A DNA stretch of 64,000 bases from Trujillonella endophytica (GTDB lineage: Bacteria; Actinomycetota; Actinomycetes; Mycobacteriales; Geodermatophilaceae), in the NCBI RefSeq assembly GCF_900110555.1, contig NZ_FOEE01000003.1, positions 62,001-126,000 of the forward strand, given 5' to 3'. A model generated the notes under the pieces. That model was not told the DNA's origin, searched no databases, and saw nothing but the letters and a program-made list of their open reading frames with translations. This document shows positions 16,913-25,753 of this stretch, one piece after another (the stretch's first letter is position 1; each line of letters starts with the position of its first letter). Both the position numbers and the translations under genes were made by a program.

Positions 16913-18708
16913 CCGCCGAGGCGACCGCCCCCGAGGCGACCGCGGCGGGACCGTCGACCGCCGCCGCTGCCCCGCCGTCGGACCTGCTGCCGACGGCGAC
17001 CGGCCGGCGCGCGGCGCGGGTCGTCGGTCGCTACGCCCGGGAGCGCCCCGGGCTGGCGGTCGCGGCGCTCGCCGTGAGCATCGCCTCGGCCGCCGCCGGC
17101 CTGATCGCCCCGGCCGTCCTCGGCGCGCTCGTGGATGCGGTGGCCGAGGGCGGGTCGATCGGCGGCTTCCTGCTCGCGCTCGCCGGCGCGGCGCTGCTGG
17201 CCGCCCTCCTCACCGGGCTCGCGGCGGTGGCCGTCAGCCGGCTCGGGGAGACGCTGCTGGCACGCGTGCGCGAGGCCGTCGTCGCCCGCGTGCTGCACCT
17301 GCACACCGCCACGCTGGACCGGGTGCGCCCCGGCGACCTGCTGTCCCGGGTCGGCGACGACGTCGCCCGGGTCAGCGAGTCGGTGACCACGGGCCTGCCC
17401 GAGGTGATCAACGCCGCGCTCGCCGTGCTGCTCACCCTGCTCGGCCTCGGCGTGCTCGACTGGCGGCTCGCGGTGGCCGGCCTGCTCGCGCTGCCGGCCT
17501 ACGTCCTCGCCCTGCGCTGGTACCTGCCGCGGTCGGCGCCGATGTACGCCCGGGAGCGGCTGGTCGTCGCCGAGCGCGCGGACGGCCTGCTCGGCGCGGT
17601 CCAGGGCGCCGAGACCATCCGCGCCTACGCGCGCAGCGGCCCGCACGCGGCGGAGGTCGCCCGGCGGTCGGCGGTCGCCCGCGACGTCGGCGTCGGCGTG
17701 TTCCGGCTCTACACCGACTTCGGCTGGCGGATGAACCGCTCGGAGTTCGTCGGCCTGGCCGCCGTCCTCGGCATCGGGTTCCTGCTGGTGCGCGGCGGCG
17801 GGGCCACCGTGGGAGAGGTGACGACGGCGGCACTGCTGTTCCACCGGCTGTTCGGCCCGCTGGGCACCCTGCTGTTCTCCTTCGACGAGGTGCAGGCCGC
17901 GGGCGCGGCGCTGGTGCGGCTCGTCGGCGTCGTCGACCTGCCCGACACCGAGGTGCCCGCTCAGCGCCCGGATGGCTCGCACCGCCCCGCCGTCGAGTTG
18001 CGCGGGATCGGGCACGCCTACGGCGACGGGCCGCCGGTGCTGGCCGACGTGGACCTGCGCCTGGCCCCCGGCGAGCGGGTGGCCCTGGTCGGCGCCAGCG
18101 GGGCGGGGAAGACGACGCTGGCCGCCGTCCTCGCCGGCGCGCTCGACCCCACTGCGGGCGAGGTGCTCGTCGACGGGGTGCCGGCCGCCGGGCTGCCGGG
18201 CCGGGGCCTGCGCGACGTGGTGGCCCTGGTCAGCCAGGAGGTGCACGTCTTCGCCGGCACGCTCGCCGACGACCTCCGGCTCGCCCGCCCCGACGCCACC
18301 GACGACGACGTCGAGGCGGCGCTGCGGCTGGTCGGCGCCCGCTGGGTGGCCGCGCTCCCCGGGGGGACGGCGACGCTCGTGGGGGAGGGCGGCACCGCGC
18401 TCACCCCGGCCCAGGCACAGCAGGTCGCCCTGGCCCGGCTGGTCCTGGCCGACCCGCCGATCGCCGTCCTCGACGAGGCCACGGCCGAGGCGGGCAGCTC
18501 CGGCGCCCGCGAGCTGGAGGAGGGGGCGTTCGCCGCGACGGCCGGCCGCACCACCCTCGTCGTGGCCCACCGGCTGACGCAGGCCGTGCGCGCGGACCGC
18601 GTCGTCGTCCTCCACGCCGGCCGGGTGGTCGAGGAGGGCACCCACGCCGACCTGGTCGCCGCCGGCGGTCGCTACGCCACCCTGTGGACGGCCTGGCGCG
18701 GCCGCTGA
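16909..18708 (+). CDS. ABC exporter, ATP-hydrolysing subunit (membrane domain fused to ATPase)
   Basis: A 599-residue half-transporter that pairs with the preceding gene. It has an Ala/Pro-rich N-terminus, six helices, then an ATPase with intact Walker A (GASGAGKTTLA), Q-loop, Walker B with catalytic Glu (IAVLDEATAEAG) and switch His (LVVAHRLTQA). Its signature motif is broken: ALTPAQAQQVALAR replaces LSGGQ. The heterodimer should therefore have one good composite site (this Walker A plus the partner's LSGGQ) and one dead site. The substrate is unknown. Its place among men genes is shared by some actinobacteria and may be incidental. Confidence 0.92.
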   Translation: MTAEATAPEATAAGPSTAAAAPPSDLLPTATGRRAARVVGRYARERPGLAVAALAVSIASAAAGLIAPAVLGALVDAVAEGGSIGGFLLALAGAALLAALLTGLAAVAVSRLGETLLARVREAVVARVLHLHTATLDRVRPGDLLSRVGDDVARVSESVTTGLPEVINAALAVLLTLLGLGVLDWRLAVAGLLALPAYVLALRWYLPRSAPMYARERLVVAERADGLLGAVQGAETIRAYARSGPHAAEVARRSAVARDVGVGVFRLYTDFGWRMNRSEFVGLAAVLGIGFLLVRGGGATVGEVTTAALLFHRLFGPLGTLLFSFDEVQAAGAALVRLVGVVDLPDTEVPAQRPDGSHRPAVELRGIGHAYGDGPPVLADVDLRLAPGERVALVGASGAGKTTLAAVLAGALDPTAGEVLVDGVPAAGLPGRGLRDVVALVSQEVHVFAGTLADDLRLARPDATDDDVEAALRLVGARWVAALPGGTATLVGEGGTALTPAQAQQVALARLVLADPPIAVLDEATAEAGSSGARELEEGAFAATAGRTTLVVAHRLTQAVRADRVVVLHAGRVVEEGTHADLVAAGGRYATLWTAWRGR

Positions 18709-18802
18709 GCCGTTCACCCGGGAGTGGACGGCGGGCCGGGCCGGGTCAGCCGATCGGGCGGGCGTACCCGCGCGGCGGCGACGCCGCCCGATCCACCGGG
18801 CC

Positions 18803-18808
18803 TAGCGT
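18803..18808 (+). promoter_or_regulatory. Leaderless -10 hexamer
   Basis: TAGCGT ends seven bases before the GTG at 18816, so transcription should begin at or near the start codon. Confidence 0.5.
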
Positions 18809-18815
18809 CCGTGGC

Positions 18816-19493
18816 GTGACCCAACCGCCCGGCCCGCCCGGACCCTATGGCCAGCAGCCCCCCGGTCAGCCCCCCTACGGGCAACAGCCCCCGTACGGCC
18901 AGCAGCCCCCGTACGGCCAGCAGCCCCCGTACGGCCAGCAGTCGCCGTACGGCCCGCAGTACGGGCAGCCGCCGTACGGGCAGCCGCCCCGCAAGAACCG
19001 CACCGGCCTGATCGCGGCCATCGTGGCCGCCGTGGTGCTCGTCGCGGCCGGCGTCGTCACGTTCCTCCTGCTGAGCCAGGACGACGACGAGGACGGCGGG
19101 AGCAGCGCGACGAGCTCCAGCAGCAGCTCCAACTCCGGCTCCAGTTCCGGCTCCAGCTCCAGCTCCGGCTCCGGGGGCGACGAGGACGCCCTCGAGGCGG
19201 CCTGCGAGGTCGTCATCCCGGCGGTGGCGGAGGCCGGCGAGATGCTCAGCGACGACACCGACCTCGACACGGGCCTGGAGACGATCGAGCAGCTGGTGTC
19301 CACCATCCGGGGCGAGCTGGACCCCCTGCCGGAGCCGCAGCGCGGCCACATGGCGGACCTGGCCGACACCTACGAGCGCGCGGCGGCGCAGGCGAGCGGC
19401 GCCGAGCCCGCGGACGACGAGATCTCGGAGCAGATCTACGACGCCGAGGTGCTGGTGGCGCAGGACTGCGCCGAGGTGGGCGTGACGGCCTGA
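18816..19493 (+). CDS. Membrane-anchored protein with PPYGQQ repeats and Ser-rich linker
   Basis: I do not recognise a named family. The 225 residues comprise a cytosolic N-terminus with PPYGQQ repeats, a basic RKNR stop, one helix (LIAAIVAAVVLVAAGVVTFLLL), an acidic DDDED patch, a Ser/Gly linker and an outer helical domain of ~100 residues with two cysteines (AACEVVIP and AQDCAEVG) that may form a disulphide. Tyr/Gln/Pro/Gly-rich N-termini are common in actinobacterial membrane proteins. The GTG at 18816 is supported by TAGCGT seven bases upstream. It stands alone between the exporter and menF. Confidence 0.8.
   Translation: MTQPPGPPGPYGQQPPGQPPYGQQPPYGQQPPYGQQPPYGQQSPYGPQYGQPPYGQPPRKNRTGLIAAIVAAVVLVAAGVVTFLLLSQDDDEDGGSSATSSSSSSNSGSSSGSSSSSGSGGDEDALEAACEVVIPAVAEAGEMLSDDTDLDTGLETIEQLVSTIRGELDPLPEPQRGHMADLADTYERAAAQASGAEPADDEISEQIYDAEVLVAQDCAEVGVTA
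18891..18944 (+). repeat. In-gene 18-bp tandem repeat (three copies)
   Basis: Three consecutive 18-bp units coding PYGQQP, each beginning CCGTACGGCCAGCAG; the last unit ends TCG instead of CCC. More diverged copies flank them. They encode the low-complexity N-terminus of the host protein. Confidence 0.85.
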
Positions 19494-19500
19494 TCGACGG

Positions 19501-19544
19501 CCCGCCGCGTCCCGCCACCCATGCGTGGTCCGGGGCGCGGCGGG
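19501..19544 (+). terminator. Inverted repeat after the PPYGQQ-repeat gene
   Basis: Nine-bp perfect GC-only arms (19501-19509, 19536-19544) enclose a smaller CCAC/GTGG hairpin. It begins seven bases after the stop codon. There is no T-run. Confidence 0.55.
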
Positions 19545-19614
19545 TAGGGCGTCGGGGACGGGCTCATCGGGGCCGCGGACTCCGCGGCGGGCGCCCGGTG
19601 GAGGAGGTTCCGTC

Positions 19615-19782
19615 GTGACGTGGGTGTGGATCGTGGTCGCCGTCGTGGTGATCGGTGGGCTGCTGGGCGCGTGGATCGCCAACGCGGCCCGGCTGGCGCG
19701 GCGGAACGGTCAGCTGGAGCGCCGGAGCCCGACCATGCGCGAGAGGGCCGAGAAGATCGAGCGCGGCCAGGACGACCGGTAG
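19615..19782 (+). CDS. Small single-helix membrane protein
   Basis: A 55-residue protein with one N-terminal helix (WIVVAVVVIGGLLGAWIA) and a basic, charged cytosolic tail (RLARRNGQLERR...RERAEKIERGQDD). The GTG is preceded by GAGGAGG at 19601-19607, a strong ribosome-binding site seven bases away, which supports translation of this very short gene. The family is not recognised. It converges on menF, with only seven bases between stops. Confidence 0.6.
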   Translation: MTWVWIVVAVVVIGGLLGAWIANAARLARRNGQLERRSPTMRERAEKIERGQDDR

Positions 19783-19789
19783 CGCCGGC

Positions 19790-21052
19790 TCAGCCCTCGA
19801 GCGCGGCCTGGAACGCGGCGAACTTGGACTGAGTCTCGGCCAGCTCGGCGGCCGGGTCGGAGCCGGCGACGATGCCGCAGCCGGCGAACAGCCGGGCGCT
19901 CGCCGGGTCGTCGGGGGAGAGCTGCGCGCACCGCAGCGCCAGGCCGAACTCGCCGTCCCCGCGGGTGTCGAGCCAGCCGACCGGTCCGGCGTAGCGGCCG
20001 CGGTCCATCCCCTCCAGCTCGGCGATCAGTGCCGCGGCCCGGTCGGGCGGGGTGCCGCAGACGGCGGCGGTCGGGTGGACGGCGGCGACCAGGTCCAGCA
20101 GGCCCGCGCTGCCGCGTCGGCCCGACCGGCGCTGGGTCCCGGTGACGTCGGTGGCCAGGTGGCGCACGTTGGCCAGCGTCAGGAGGGAGGGCTCCGCGGG
20201 GGCGTCCAGCTCGCCGCAGTACGGCTCCAGCGCGCGGACCAGCGAGTCGACGGCGAGGGCGTGCTCGGCGCGGTCCTTGGCCGAGCCGAGCAGGGCGGCG
20301 GCCAGCCGCTGGTCCTCGGCCCCCGCGCCGCGCGGCGCCGTTCCGGCCAGCACGCGCGAGGACAGCTCCCGGCCGGTGCGGCGCAGCAGCAGCTCCGGCG
20401 TTGCGCCCAGCAGGCCGTCGACGGCGAAGGTCCAGCAGTCGGGGAAGCGGTCGGACAGCCGGTCCAGCAGCCGGCGGGGGTCCAGCGGCACGTCGGCGGT
20501 GACGAGCAGGTCCCGCGCGAGCACCACCTTGGCCAGCTCGTCGTCGCCGATCCGGTGCACCGCCGCGGCCACCGCGGCGCACCACGAGGCAGGGTCCAGC
20601 GCGCCGTCGGCGTAGCGCAGCCGCCCCGGGGCCGCGCCCGGCTCGGTGCGCACGGGCAGGGGAGGCGGATCGCCGATCCTGGTCATCCAGGCAACGCCGT
20701 CGCGGCGGCCGACGACGACCTCCGGGACGACGAAGACCGACGTCCCCGCCGCGGGGTCGAAGGCCACGCTCGCGAAGGCGACCGCCCCCGAGCCGGGGAC
20801 GCCGACCGGGTCCGGCGCCGACAGCTGCCCGGACAGGTCGTCCCACCAGGCGGCGGCCTCGGCCAGCGCCCGCGGGCCGGAGACCTCCAGTCGCGCGGCC
20901 TCGCCCCAGCCGACGAGGCCCTCGCCGCGGCGCACCCACGACAGGCCGCCGTCGGCCGGCAGCAGGCGCAGCAGGTCGGGGGAGTCGGGCAGCTCGACCG
21001 TGGTGACCGCGGACGCGGCGGTGTTCCGCGAGGTCACGGCCGCTGCTGTCAC
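19790..21052 (-). CDS. menF: Isochorismate synthase
   Basis: Converts chorismate to isochorismate, feeding MenD. It has 420 residues with the chorismate-binding fold in the C-terminal two thirds: the general-base Lys in [35 protein letters not shown], and the metal-binding region [12 protein letters not shown] with later [17 protein letters not shown]. Isochorismate synthase is preferred over anthranilate or salicylate enzymes because the other men genes are adjacent. The GTG at 21052 is six bases from TACTCT on the minus strand, indicating a leaderless message. It is divergent from menG. Confidence 0.93.
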   Translation of the reverse strand: MTAAAVTSRNTAASAVTTVELPDSPDLLRLLPADGGLSWVRRGEGLVGWGEAARLEVSGPRALAEAAAWWDDLSGQLSAPDPVGVPGSGAVAFASVAFDPAAGTSVFVVPEVVVGRRDGVAWMTRIGDPPPLPVRTEPGAAPGRLRYADGALDPASWCAAVAAAVHRIGDDELAKVVLARDLLVTADVPLDPRRLLDRLSDRFPDCWTFAVDGLLGATPELLLRRTGRELSSRVLAGTAPRGAGAEDQRLAAALLGSAKDRAEHALAVDSLVRALEPYCGELDAPAEPSLLTLANVRHLATDVTGTQRRSGRRGSAGLLDLVAAVHPTAAVCGTPPDRAAALIAELEGMDRGRYAGPVGWLDTRGDGEFGLALRCAQLSPDDPASARLFAGCGIVAGSDPAAELAETQSKFAAFQAALEG

Positions 21053-21058
21053 GGCTCC

Positions 21059-21106
21059 AGAGTAGGCAGCCGGGGGGCCGGGCCGCCGTGGAAGGCTCTG
21101 TAACGT
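21059..21106. promoter_or_regulatory. Divergent leaderless promoters of menF and menG
   Basis: On the minus strand TACTCT (21064-21059) ends six bases before the menF GTG. On the plus strand TAACGT (21101-21106) ends eight bases before the menG GTG at 21115. A G-rich stretch lies between them. Confidence 0.55.
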
Positions 21107-21114
21107 CAGTCGCC

Positions 21115-21831
21115 GTGGGAGACCGGCGAGACGACGCACACGGCCCCGGGCGGGCCGGGCTCGACAAGGCGCCCGCCGAGGTCGCGGCCATGTTCGACGG
21201 CGTCGCCCGCCGCTACGACCTCACCAACACGGTCCTCTCCGGCGGTCGGGACGCCGGCTGGCGGCGGGCCACCCGCGAGGCGGTCCGCGCCCGCCCGGGG
21301 CAGACGGTGCTCGACGTGGCCGCCGGCACCGCCGTCTCCACGGTCGAACTGGCCGCCGGCGGGGTGACCGCGATCGCCTGCGACTTCTCCCAGGGGATGC
21401 TGCGCGCCGGCGCGGCCCGCGCGGTGCCCAAGGTGGCCGGCGACGCCATGGCGCTGCCCCTGGCCGACGCGAGCGTCGACGCCGTCGTCATCTCCTTCGG
21501 GCTGCGCAACGTCGCCGACCCCGACGCGGCCCTGCGCGAGTTCCTCCGGGTGACCCGCCCCGGCGGCACGCTGGTGGTCTGCGAGTTCTCCAGCCCCACG
21601 TGGACGCCCTTCCGGACCGTCTACCTCGAGTACCTGATGCGGGCCCTGCCGCGGATCGCCCGCGCGGTCAGCAGCAACCCCGACGCCTACGTCTACCTCG
21701 CGGAGTCGATCCGCGCCTGGCCGGACCAGCCGACGCTCGCCGGGCGCATCCAGGGTGCGGGATGGGACGACGTCGCCTGGCGGAACCTGACCGGCGGCAT
21801 CGTCGCCCTGCACCGAGCCCGCCGCCCGTAG
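21115..21831 (+). CDS. menG: Demethylmenaquinone methyltransferase
   Basis: An SAM-dependent C-methyltransferase for the last ring step of menaquinone synthesis. It has 238 residues. The SAM loop is [16 protein letters not shown], followed by the family motifs [27 protein letters not shown] (given in part: FGLRNVAD) and LVVCEFSSP. The UbiE/MenG N-terminus [12 protein letters not shown] is present. The GTG at 21115 follows TAACGT by eight bases; an upstream in-frame GTG at 21088 would place the promoter inside the gene. It is divergent from menF. Confidence 0.95.
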   Translation: MGDRRDDAHGPGRAGLDKAPAEVAAMFDGVARRYDLTNTVLSGGRDAGWRRATREAVRARPGQTVLDVAAGTAVSTVELAAGGVTAIACDFSQGMLRAGAARAVPKVAGDAMALPLADASVDAVVISFGLRNVADPDAALREFLRVTRPGGTLVVCEFSSPTWTPFRTVYLEYLMRALPRIARAVSSNPDAYVYLAESIRAWPDQPTLAGRIQGAGWDDVAWRNLTGGIVALHRARRP

Positions 21832-21855
21832 TCCCACCGCGTGCCACGCTGGGGC

Positions 21856-22509
21856 ATGCGCTTCGCCGACCGCGCCGCAGCCGGTCGGGCGCTCGCCGTC
21901 GAGCTGTCCGGTCGGGGGCTCGACGGCGCGGTGGTGCTCGGGCTCCCCCGCGGCGGGGTCGTCGTCGCGGCGCCCGTCGCCGCCGCCCTGGGCGCCCCGC
22001 TGGACGTGCTCGTCGTCCGCAAGCTCGGCCTGCCCGGGCGGCCGGAGCTGGCCATGGGCGCGATCGCGGCGGTCGGCGACGCCGTCGAGACGATCCGCAA
22101 CCCGGAGGTCCTCGAGGCGGCCCGGGTGGACGAGGCCGCCTTCGCCGCCGTGCGCGCCCGGGAGCTCGTCGAGCTGCGCCGCCGGGTCGAGGCCTACCGC
22201 ACCGGGCGGCCGCCGGTCCCGGTCCGCGGCCGCACCGTCGTGCTGGTGGACGACGGCCTGGCCACCGGGTCGACCGTGCGCGCAGCCCTGGCCGCCCTGC
22301 GCTCGCAGCAGCCGGCCCGGGTGGTCGTCGCCGTCCCTGTCGGCTCGCCGCACGTGGTCGCGGAGCTGGCCGCGGAGGTCGACGCGCTGGTCTGCCTCGC
22401 CGCGCCCGCCGGCTTCCGCGCGGTCGGTCAGGTCTACGCCGACTTCTCGCCCACCGAGGACGACGCCGTGCGCGCCGCGCTGACCGGCGGGCCGCAGCAG
22501 CCGACGTGA
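21856..22509 (+). CDS. Phosphoribosyltransferase family protein
   Basis: A 217-residue type I phosphoribosyltransferase fold protein. The PRPP-binding loop is VVLVDDGLATGSTVRAAL, with the usual two acidic residues. The N-terminus MRFADRAAAGRALAVEL is characteristic of stand-alone actinobacterial members often annotated as putative phosphoribosyltransferases, whose substrates are unknown. I chose the ATG at 21856; a GTG at 21841 in frame adds five residues. It lies 24 bases after menG and may be cotranscribed with it, with no known pathway link. Confidence 0.88.
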   Translation: MRFADRAAAGRALAVELSGRGLDGAVVLGLPRGGVVVAAPVAAALGAPLDVLVVRKLGLPGRPELAMGAIAAVGDAVETIRNPEVLEAARVDEAAFAAVRARELVELRRRVEAYRTGRPPVPVRGRTVVLVDDGLATGSTVRAALAALRSQQPARVVVAVPVGSPHVVAELAAEVDALVCLAAPAGFRAVGQVYADFSPTEDDAVRAALTGGPQQPT

Positions 22510-22526
22510 GCCTCGTCACGGGGGGC

Positions 22527-22557
22527 TTGTTCCCTGGCTCACACGCCAGCGTAGGCT
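22527..22557 (+). promoter_or_regulatory. Probable promoter of menJ-nuo
   Basis: TTGTTC (22527-22532) and TAGGCT (22552-22557) with a 19-base spacer; the start would be near 22564. This places the Rex-type operator immediately downstream of transcription initiation. Confidence 0.45.
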
Positions 22558-22571
22558 CGGACCCGGCGACT

Positions 22572-22589
22572 TCGTGAAAATGTTCACAA
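22572..22589. promoter_or_regulatory. Rex-type redox operator
   Basis: TCGTGAAAATGTTCACAA matches the actinobacterial Rex consensus TTGTGAA-N4-TTCACAA at 13 of 14 fixed positions. Rex represses respiratory genes when NADH/NAD is low and releases them when NADH is high; in Streptomyces coelicolor it is known to control cyd, nuo and hem genes. Here the site lies just after the predicted start of transcription and before menJ and nuoA-N. Confidence 0.7.
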
Positions 22590-22620
22590 GCGCACCGGGA
22601 ACCGGCGAAGGGGGATCGAC

Positions 22621-23904
22621 GTGCCGAGCACGCTCGTCGAGGCGCCGCGCGGGGCCGGCCTGCGGGCCGACGTCGTCGTGGTCGGCACCGGGCCCGCCGG
22701 GTCGTCCGCGGCCCGGACGCTGGCGGCGGCGGGCCTCGACGTCGTGGTCCTCGAGAAGGCCGACTTCCCGCGCGAGAAGGTCTGCGGCGACGGCCTGACG
22801 CCGCGCGGGGTCAAGGCGCTCGACGACCTCGGGGTCGACACCACGGGCTGGGTGCGCCATCGGGGGCTGCGGGTCTTCGGCGGCGGCGAGGTGGTCGAGG
22901 TCGACTGGCCGCAGCTGCGGTCCTGGCCCTCCTACGGGCTCATCCGCACCCGCAGCGACCTGGACACCGTGCTGGCCGACCACGCGGCGGCCGCGGGCGC
23001 CCGCGTGCACACCGGCGTCCAGGTGACCGATCCGCACCTCGACGACGCGGGCCGCGTGATCGGCGTCCGTGCTCTCGTCGGCCCCGGTCGCGAGCCCGCC
23101 ACCTGGCTCGCGCCGCTGGTCGTCTCCGCCGAGGGCACGTCCGGCCGGCTGGCCAAGTCGCTGGGGCTGGTCCGCCGCGAGGACCGGCCGCTCGGCGTCG
23201 CCGTCCGCCGGTACGTGCGCACGCCGCGCGCCACCGACCCCTACCTCGACATCTCCTTCGACCTCTCCGCGGCGGGGCCCAGCGCGGACTCGATGCCGGG
23301 CTACGGCTGGTCGTTCGGCATGGGCGACGGCACCGCCAACGTCGGCTTCGGCCTGCTCGACACCCGGCGGGGCAGCGGCGCGGAGCCGCGGGCGGTGCTG
23401 CGCCGGTGGCTGGCGACGCTGCCGCCGGAGTGGCAGCTCGGCGAGGAGTACGCCGTCACCCCGCTGCGCGGCGCGGGGCTGCCGATGGCGCTGCACCGCG
23501 GCCCGGCCTACACCCGCGGGCTGCTGCTGGCCGGTGACACCGCCGGCACGGTGAACCCGTTCAACGGCGAGGGCATCAGCTACGCGCTGGAGACCGGCCG
23601 GATGGCCGCCGAGGCGGCCGTCGCGGCGCTCGCGCTGCCCGAGGGCCCCGCGCGGGAGGCGGCGCTGCGCCGCTACCCGGCCCGGCTGCGCGAGGAGTAC
23701 GGCTCCCACCACCGGCTGGGCATGGGCTTCCTGGCACTGCTCGCCCGCCCCGAGGTGGTCCGCTTCGCCACCGCGCACGGCCTCCGGCGCCCCGCACTGG
23801 TGCACCGGGCGCTGCGGCTGATGGGCAACCTCTCCGACGGCCGCGACGGCGACCGGTTCGACCGGGCGCTGGCCGTCCTGACCCGACTGACCCCGGCAGC
23901 GTGA
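22621..23904 (+). CDS. menJ: Geranylgeranyl reductase family flavoprotein, likely menaquinone reductase
   Basis: A 427-residue FAD enzyme. The N-terminal dinucleotide fold is DVVVVGTGPAGSSAARTLA with the ribose-binding Glu in VVVLEKADFPREKVCGDGLTP; the second FAD motif is GLLLAGDTAGTVNPFNGEGI. Mycobacterial MenJ, which reduces one isoprene unit of the menaquinone tail, belongs to this family, and neighbouring men and nuo genes favour that role over archaeal-type lipid reduction. The GTG start has AAGGGGG about seven bases upstream. A Rex-type operator precedes the gene. Confidence 0.86.
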   Translation: MPSTLVEAPRGAGLRADVVVVGTGPAGSSAARTLAAAGLDVVVLEKADFPREKVCGDGLTPRGVKALDDLGVDTTGWVRHRGLRVFGGGEVVEVDWPQLRSWPSYGLIRTRSDLDTVLADHAAAAGARVHTGVQVTDPHLDDAGRVIGVRALVGPGREPATWLAPLVVSAEGTSGRLAKSLGLVRREDRPLGVAVRRYVRTPRATDPYLDISFDLSAAGPSADSMPGYGWSFGMGDGTANVGFGLLDTRRGSGAEPRAVLRRWLATLPPEWQLGEEYAVTPLRGAGLPMALHRGPAYTRGLLLAGDTAGTVNPFNGEGISYALETGRMAAEAAVAALALPEGPAREAALRRYPARLREEYGSHHRLGMGFLALLARPEVVRFATAHGLRRPALVHRALRLMGNLSDGRDGDRFDRALAVLTRLTPAA

Positions 23905-23978
23905 GGTCGACATGACGATCCGATACCGAATGACCACCGAACGTCCGCGACACGCGCGGGCCGTGATGGCCGTCACCG

Positions 23979-23984
23979 TAGGCT
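23979..23984 (+). promoter_or_regulatory. Leaderless -10 hexamer of nuoA
   Basis: TAGGCT ends seven bases before the nuoA ATG, suggesting an internal promoter for the nuo operon in addition to any read-through from menJ. No clear second Rex site lies in the 87-base gap. Confidence 0.5.
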
Positions 23985-23991
23985 GCCGCTG

Positions 23992-24354
23992 ATGCTGTCG
24001 TCCTACGTGCCGATCGTCGGCCTGTTCGCCCTGGCCGCGGCGTTCGCATTCTTCTCCGTCGCGGCGGCCCCGTTCATCGGCCCGCGCCGCTACAACCGGG
24101 CCAAGCTGCAGGCCTACGAGTGCGGCATCGAACCGGTCGACCAGTCGCTGCACGGCGGCCGCTTCCCGGTGAAGTACTACCTCGTCGCGATGCTCTTCAT
24201 CATCTTCGACATCGAGATCGTCTTCCTCTACCCGTGGGCGGTCGCGAACGACGCGCTCGGCGTCTTCGGGCTGGTCGAGATGGTCGTGTTCATCGCGACC
24301 GTGTTCATCGCCTACGCATACGTGTGGCGGCGTGGGGGGTTGGAATGGGACTGA
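23992..24354 (+). CDS. nuoA: NADH-quinone oxidoreductase subunit A
   Basis: A small membrane subunit of complex I: 120 residues and three helices. The conserved loop [22 protein letters not shown] and the second-helix [15 protein letters not shown] are diagnostic. It begins the 14-gene nuo operon and is probably leaderless. The gap before nuoB is 22 bases. Confidence 0.98.
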   Translation: MLSSYVPIVGLFALAAAFAFFSVAAAPFIGPRRYNRAKLQAYECGIEPVDQSLHGGRFPVKYYLVAMLFIIFDIEIVFLYPWAVANDALGVFGLVEMVVFIATVFIAYAYVWRRGGLEWD

Positions 24355-24376
24355 GCGTGGGACTGGCGGTTCGATA

Positions 24377-25057
24377 ATGGGTCTCGAGGAGAAGCTGCCC
24401 TCCGGCGTCCTGCTGACGTCGGTGGAGAAGCTCGTCAACTGGACGCGCAAGTCGTCGTTCTGGCCGGCCACCTTCGGCCTGGCCTGCTGTGCCATCGAGA
24501 TGATGGCCACGGGCGCCGGGCGCTACGACCTGGCCCGCTTCGGCATGGAGGTCTTCCGGGCCTCGCCGCGGCAGGCCGACCTGATGATCGTGGCCGGCCG
24601 GGTGAGCCAGAAGATGGCGCCGGTGCTGCGGCAGATCTACGACCAGATGCCCGAGCCGCGGTGGGTGCTCGCCATGGGCGTGTGCGCCAGCTCCGGAGGG
24701 ATGTTCAACAACTACGCGATCGTGCAGGGCGTCGACCACGTCGTCCCGGTGGACATGTACCTGCCCGGCTGCCCGCCGCGGCCGGAGATGCTGATGGACG
24801 CGATCCTCAAGCTGCACTACAAGATCCAGCACGAGCCGCTCGGTCCGAAGCGGGAGAAGGCGCTGGCTCGCGCCCGGGAGGACGGCACGGCGCCGGACCT
24901 GCTGGTGGAGATGCCCTCCAGCGTGCGCGCCGACAAGGCGGCCCGGCGGGCCTACGAGCAGGCCGCGGCCGAGGGCCGCGCCGGCCAGTTCGCGATCGAT
25001 CAGCGCGGCGGCAACGCGGTGCTGCTGCCCGAGCCGTACGTGCGGGGCCGGTCGTGA
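24377..25057 (+). CDS. nuoB: NADH-quinone oxidoreductase subunit B
   Basis: The peripheral-arm subunit that binds cluster N2, the last iron-sulphur centre before quinone. It has 226 residues. The four ligands are in [19 protein letters not shown] and LPGCPPRPE. The ATG at 24377 gives [13 protein letters not shown], the usual actinobacterial N-terminus. A C-terminal extension of ~50 residues follows the core, as is typical in actinobacteria. The stop overlaps the nuoC GTG. Confidence 0.98.
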   Translation: MGLEEKLPSGVLLTSVEKLVNWTRKSSFWPATFGLACCAIEMMATGAGRYDLARFGMEVFRASPRQADLMIVAGRVSQKMAPVLRQIYDQMPEPRWVLAMGVCASSGGMFNNYAIVQGVDHVVPVDMYLPGCPPRPEMLMDAILKLHYKIQHEPLGPKREKALARAREDGTAPDLLVEMPSSVRADKAARRAYEQAAAEGRAGQFAIDQRGGNAVLLPEPYVRGRS

Positions 25058-25743
25058 CCAGCGACGACGGCTTCCGGCGCGGCGCGTTCGGCGTCAGCGG
25101 CAGCGGCGACACCTCCGGGTTCGGCGGTCTCGTCCGGGTCGAGCCCGGCGGGGCGGTCGCCCTGCACTCCACCGACCGGCCCTACGGCGGCTGGTTCGAC
25201 GAGATCACCGACGTGCTGATCGAGGCGGTGGGGGAGGCCACCTACGCCGCCGCCGTGCAGCGGGTGCTGGTCGACCGCGGCGAGATCACCTACTTCGTGG
25301 CGCGCGAGCACCTGCCGACCCTGGTCCAGGCGCTCCGGGACGACGACGCGCTGCGCTTCGAGCTGCTGAGCAGCCTCTCCGGCGTCGACTACCTCGACAG
25401 CGGTGGCCCCGAGGTCACCCCCGGCCGGCCGCGGCTGCACGTCGTCTACCACCTGACGTCGATGACCTACCGCCGGCGCATCCGCCTCGAGGTGGCCGTG
25501 ACCGCGGAGGACCCGCACGTGCCGTCGGTGACGGGCGTCTACCCGACGGCGGACTGGCACGAGCGGGAGGCCTACGACATGTTCGGCATCGTCTTCGACG
25601 GCCACCCCTCGCTGACCCGGATCCTCATGCCCGACGACTGGGACGGCTTCCCCCAGCGCAAGGACTACCCGCTCGGCGGCGTCCCGGTGGAGTACCACGA
25701 CGCCACCATCCCGCCGCCCGACACCCGCCGCGCCTACCGGTGA
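25054..25743 (+). CDS. nuoC: NADH-quinone oxidoreductase subunit C
   Basis: A soluble complex I subunit of 229 residues. The conserved region [17 protein letters not shown] and the final RKDYPLGG are diagnostic for the 30-kDa subunit. It has a Gly/Ser-rich N-terminal extension of about 30 residues. It is separate from nuoD, not fused as in Escherichia coli. The GTG start overlaps the nuoB stop. Confidence 0.97.
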   Translation: MTSDDGFRRGAFGVSGSGDTSGFGGLVRVEPGGAVALHSTDRPYGGWFDEITDVLIEAVGEATYAAAVQRVLVDRGEITYFVAREHLPTLVQALRDDDALRFELLSSLSGVDYLDSGGPEVTPGRPRLHVVYHLTSMTYRRRIRLEVAVTAEDPHVPSVTGVYPTADWHEREAYDMFGIVFDGHPSLTRILMPDDWDGFPQRKDYPLGGVPVEYHDATIPPPDTRRAYR

Positions 25744-25753
25744 GGGGCATCGC

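Noticed and set aside
23905-23991. A second Rex site directly ahead of nuoA.
   Set aside because: No segment resembles TTGTGAA-N4-TTCACAA beyond scattered half-sites.
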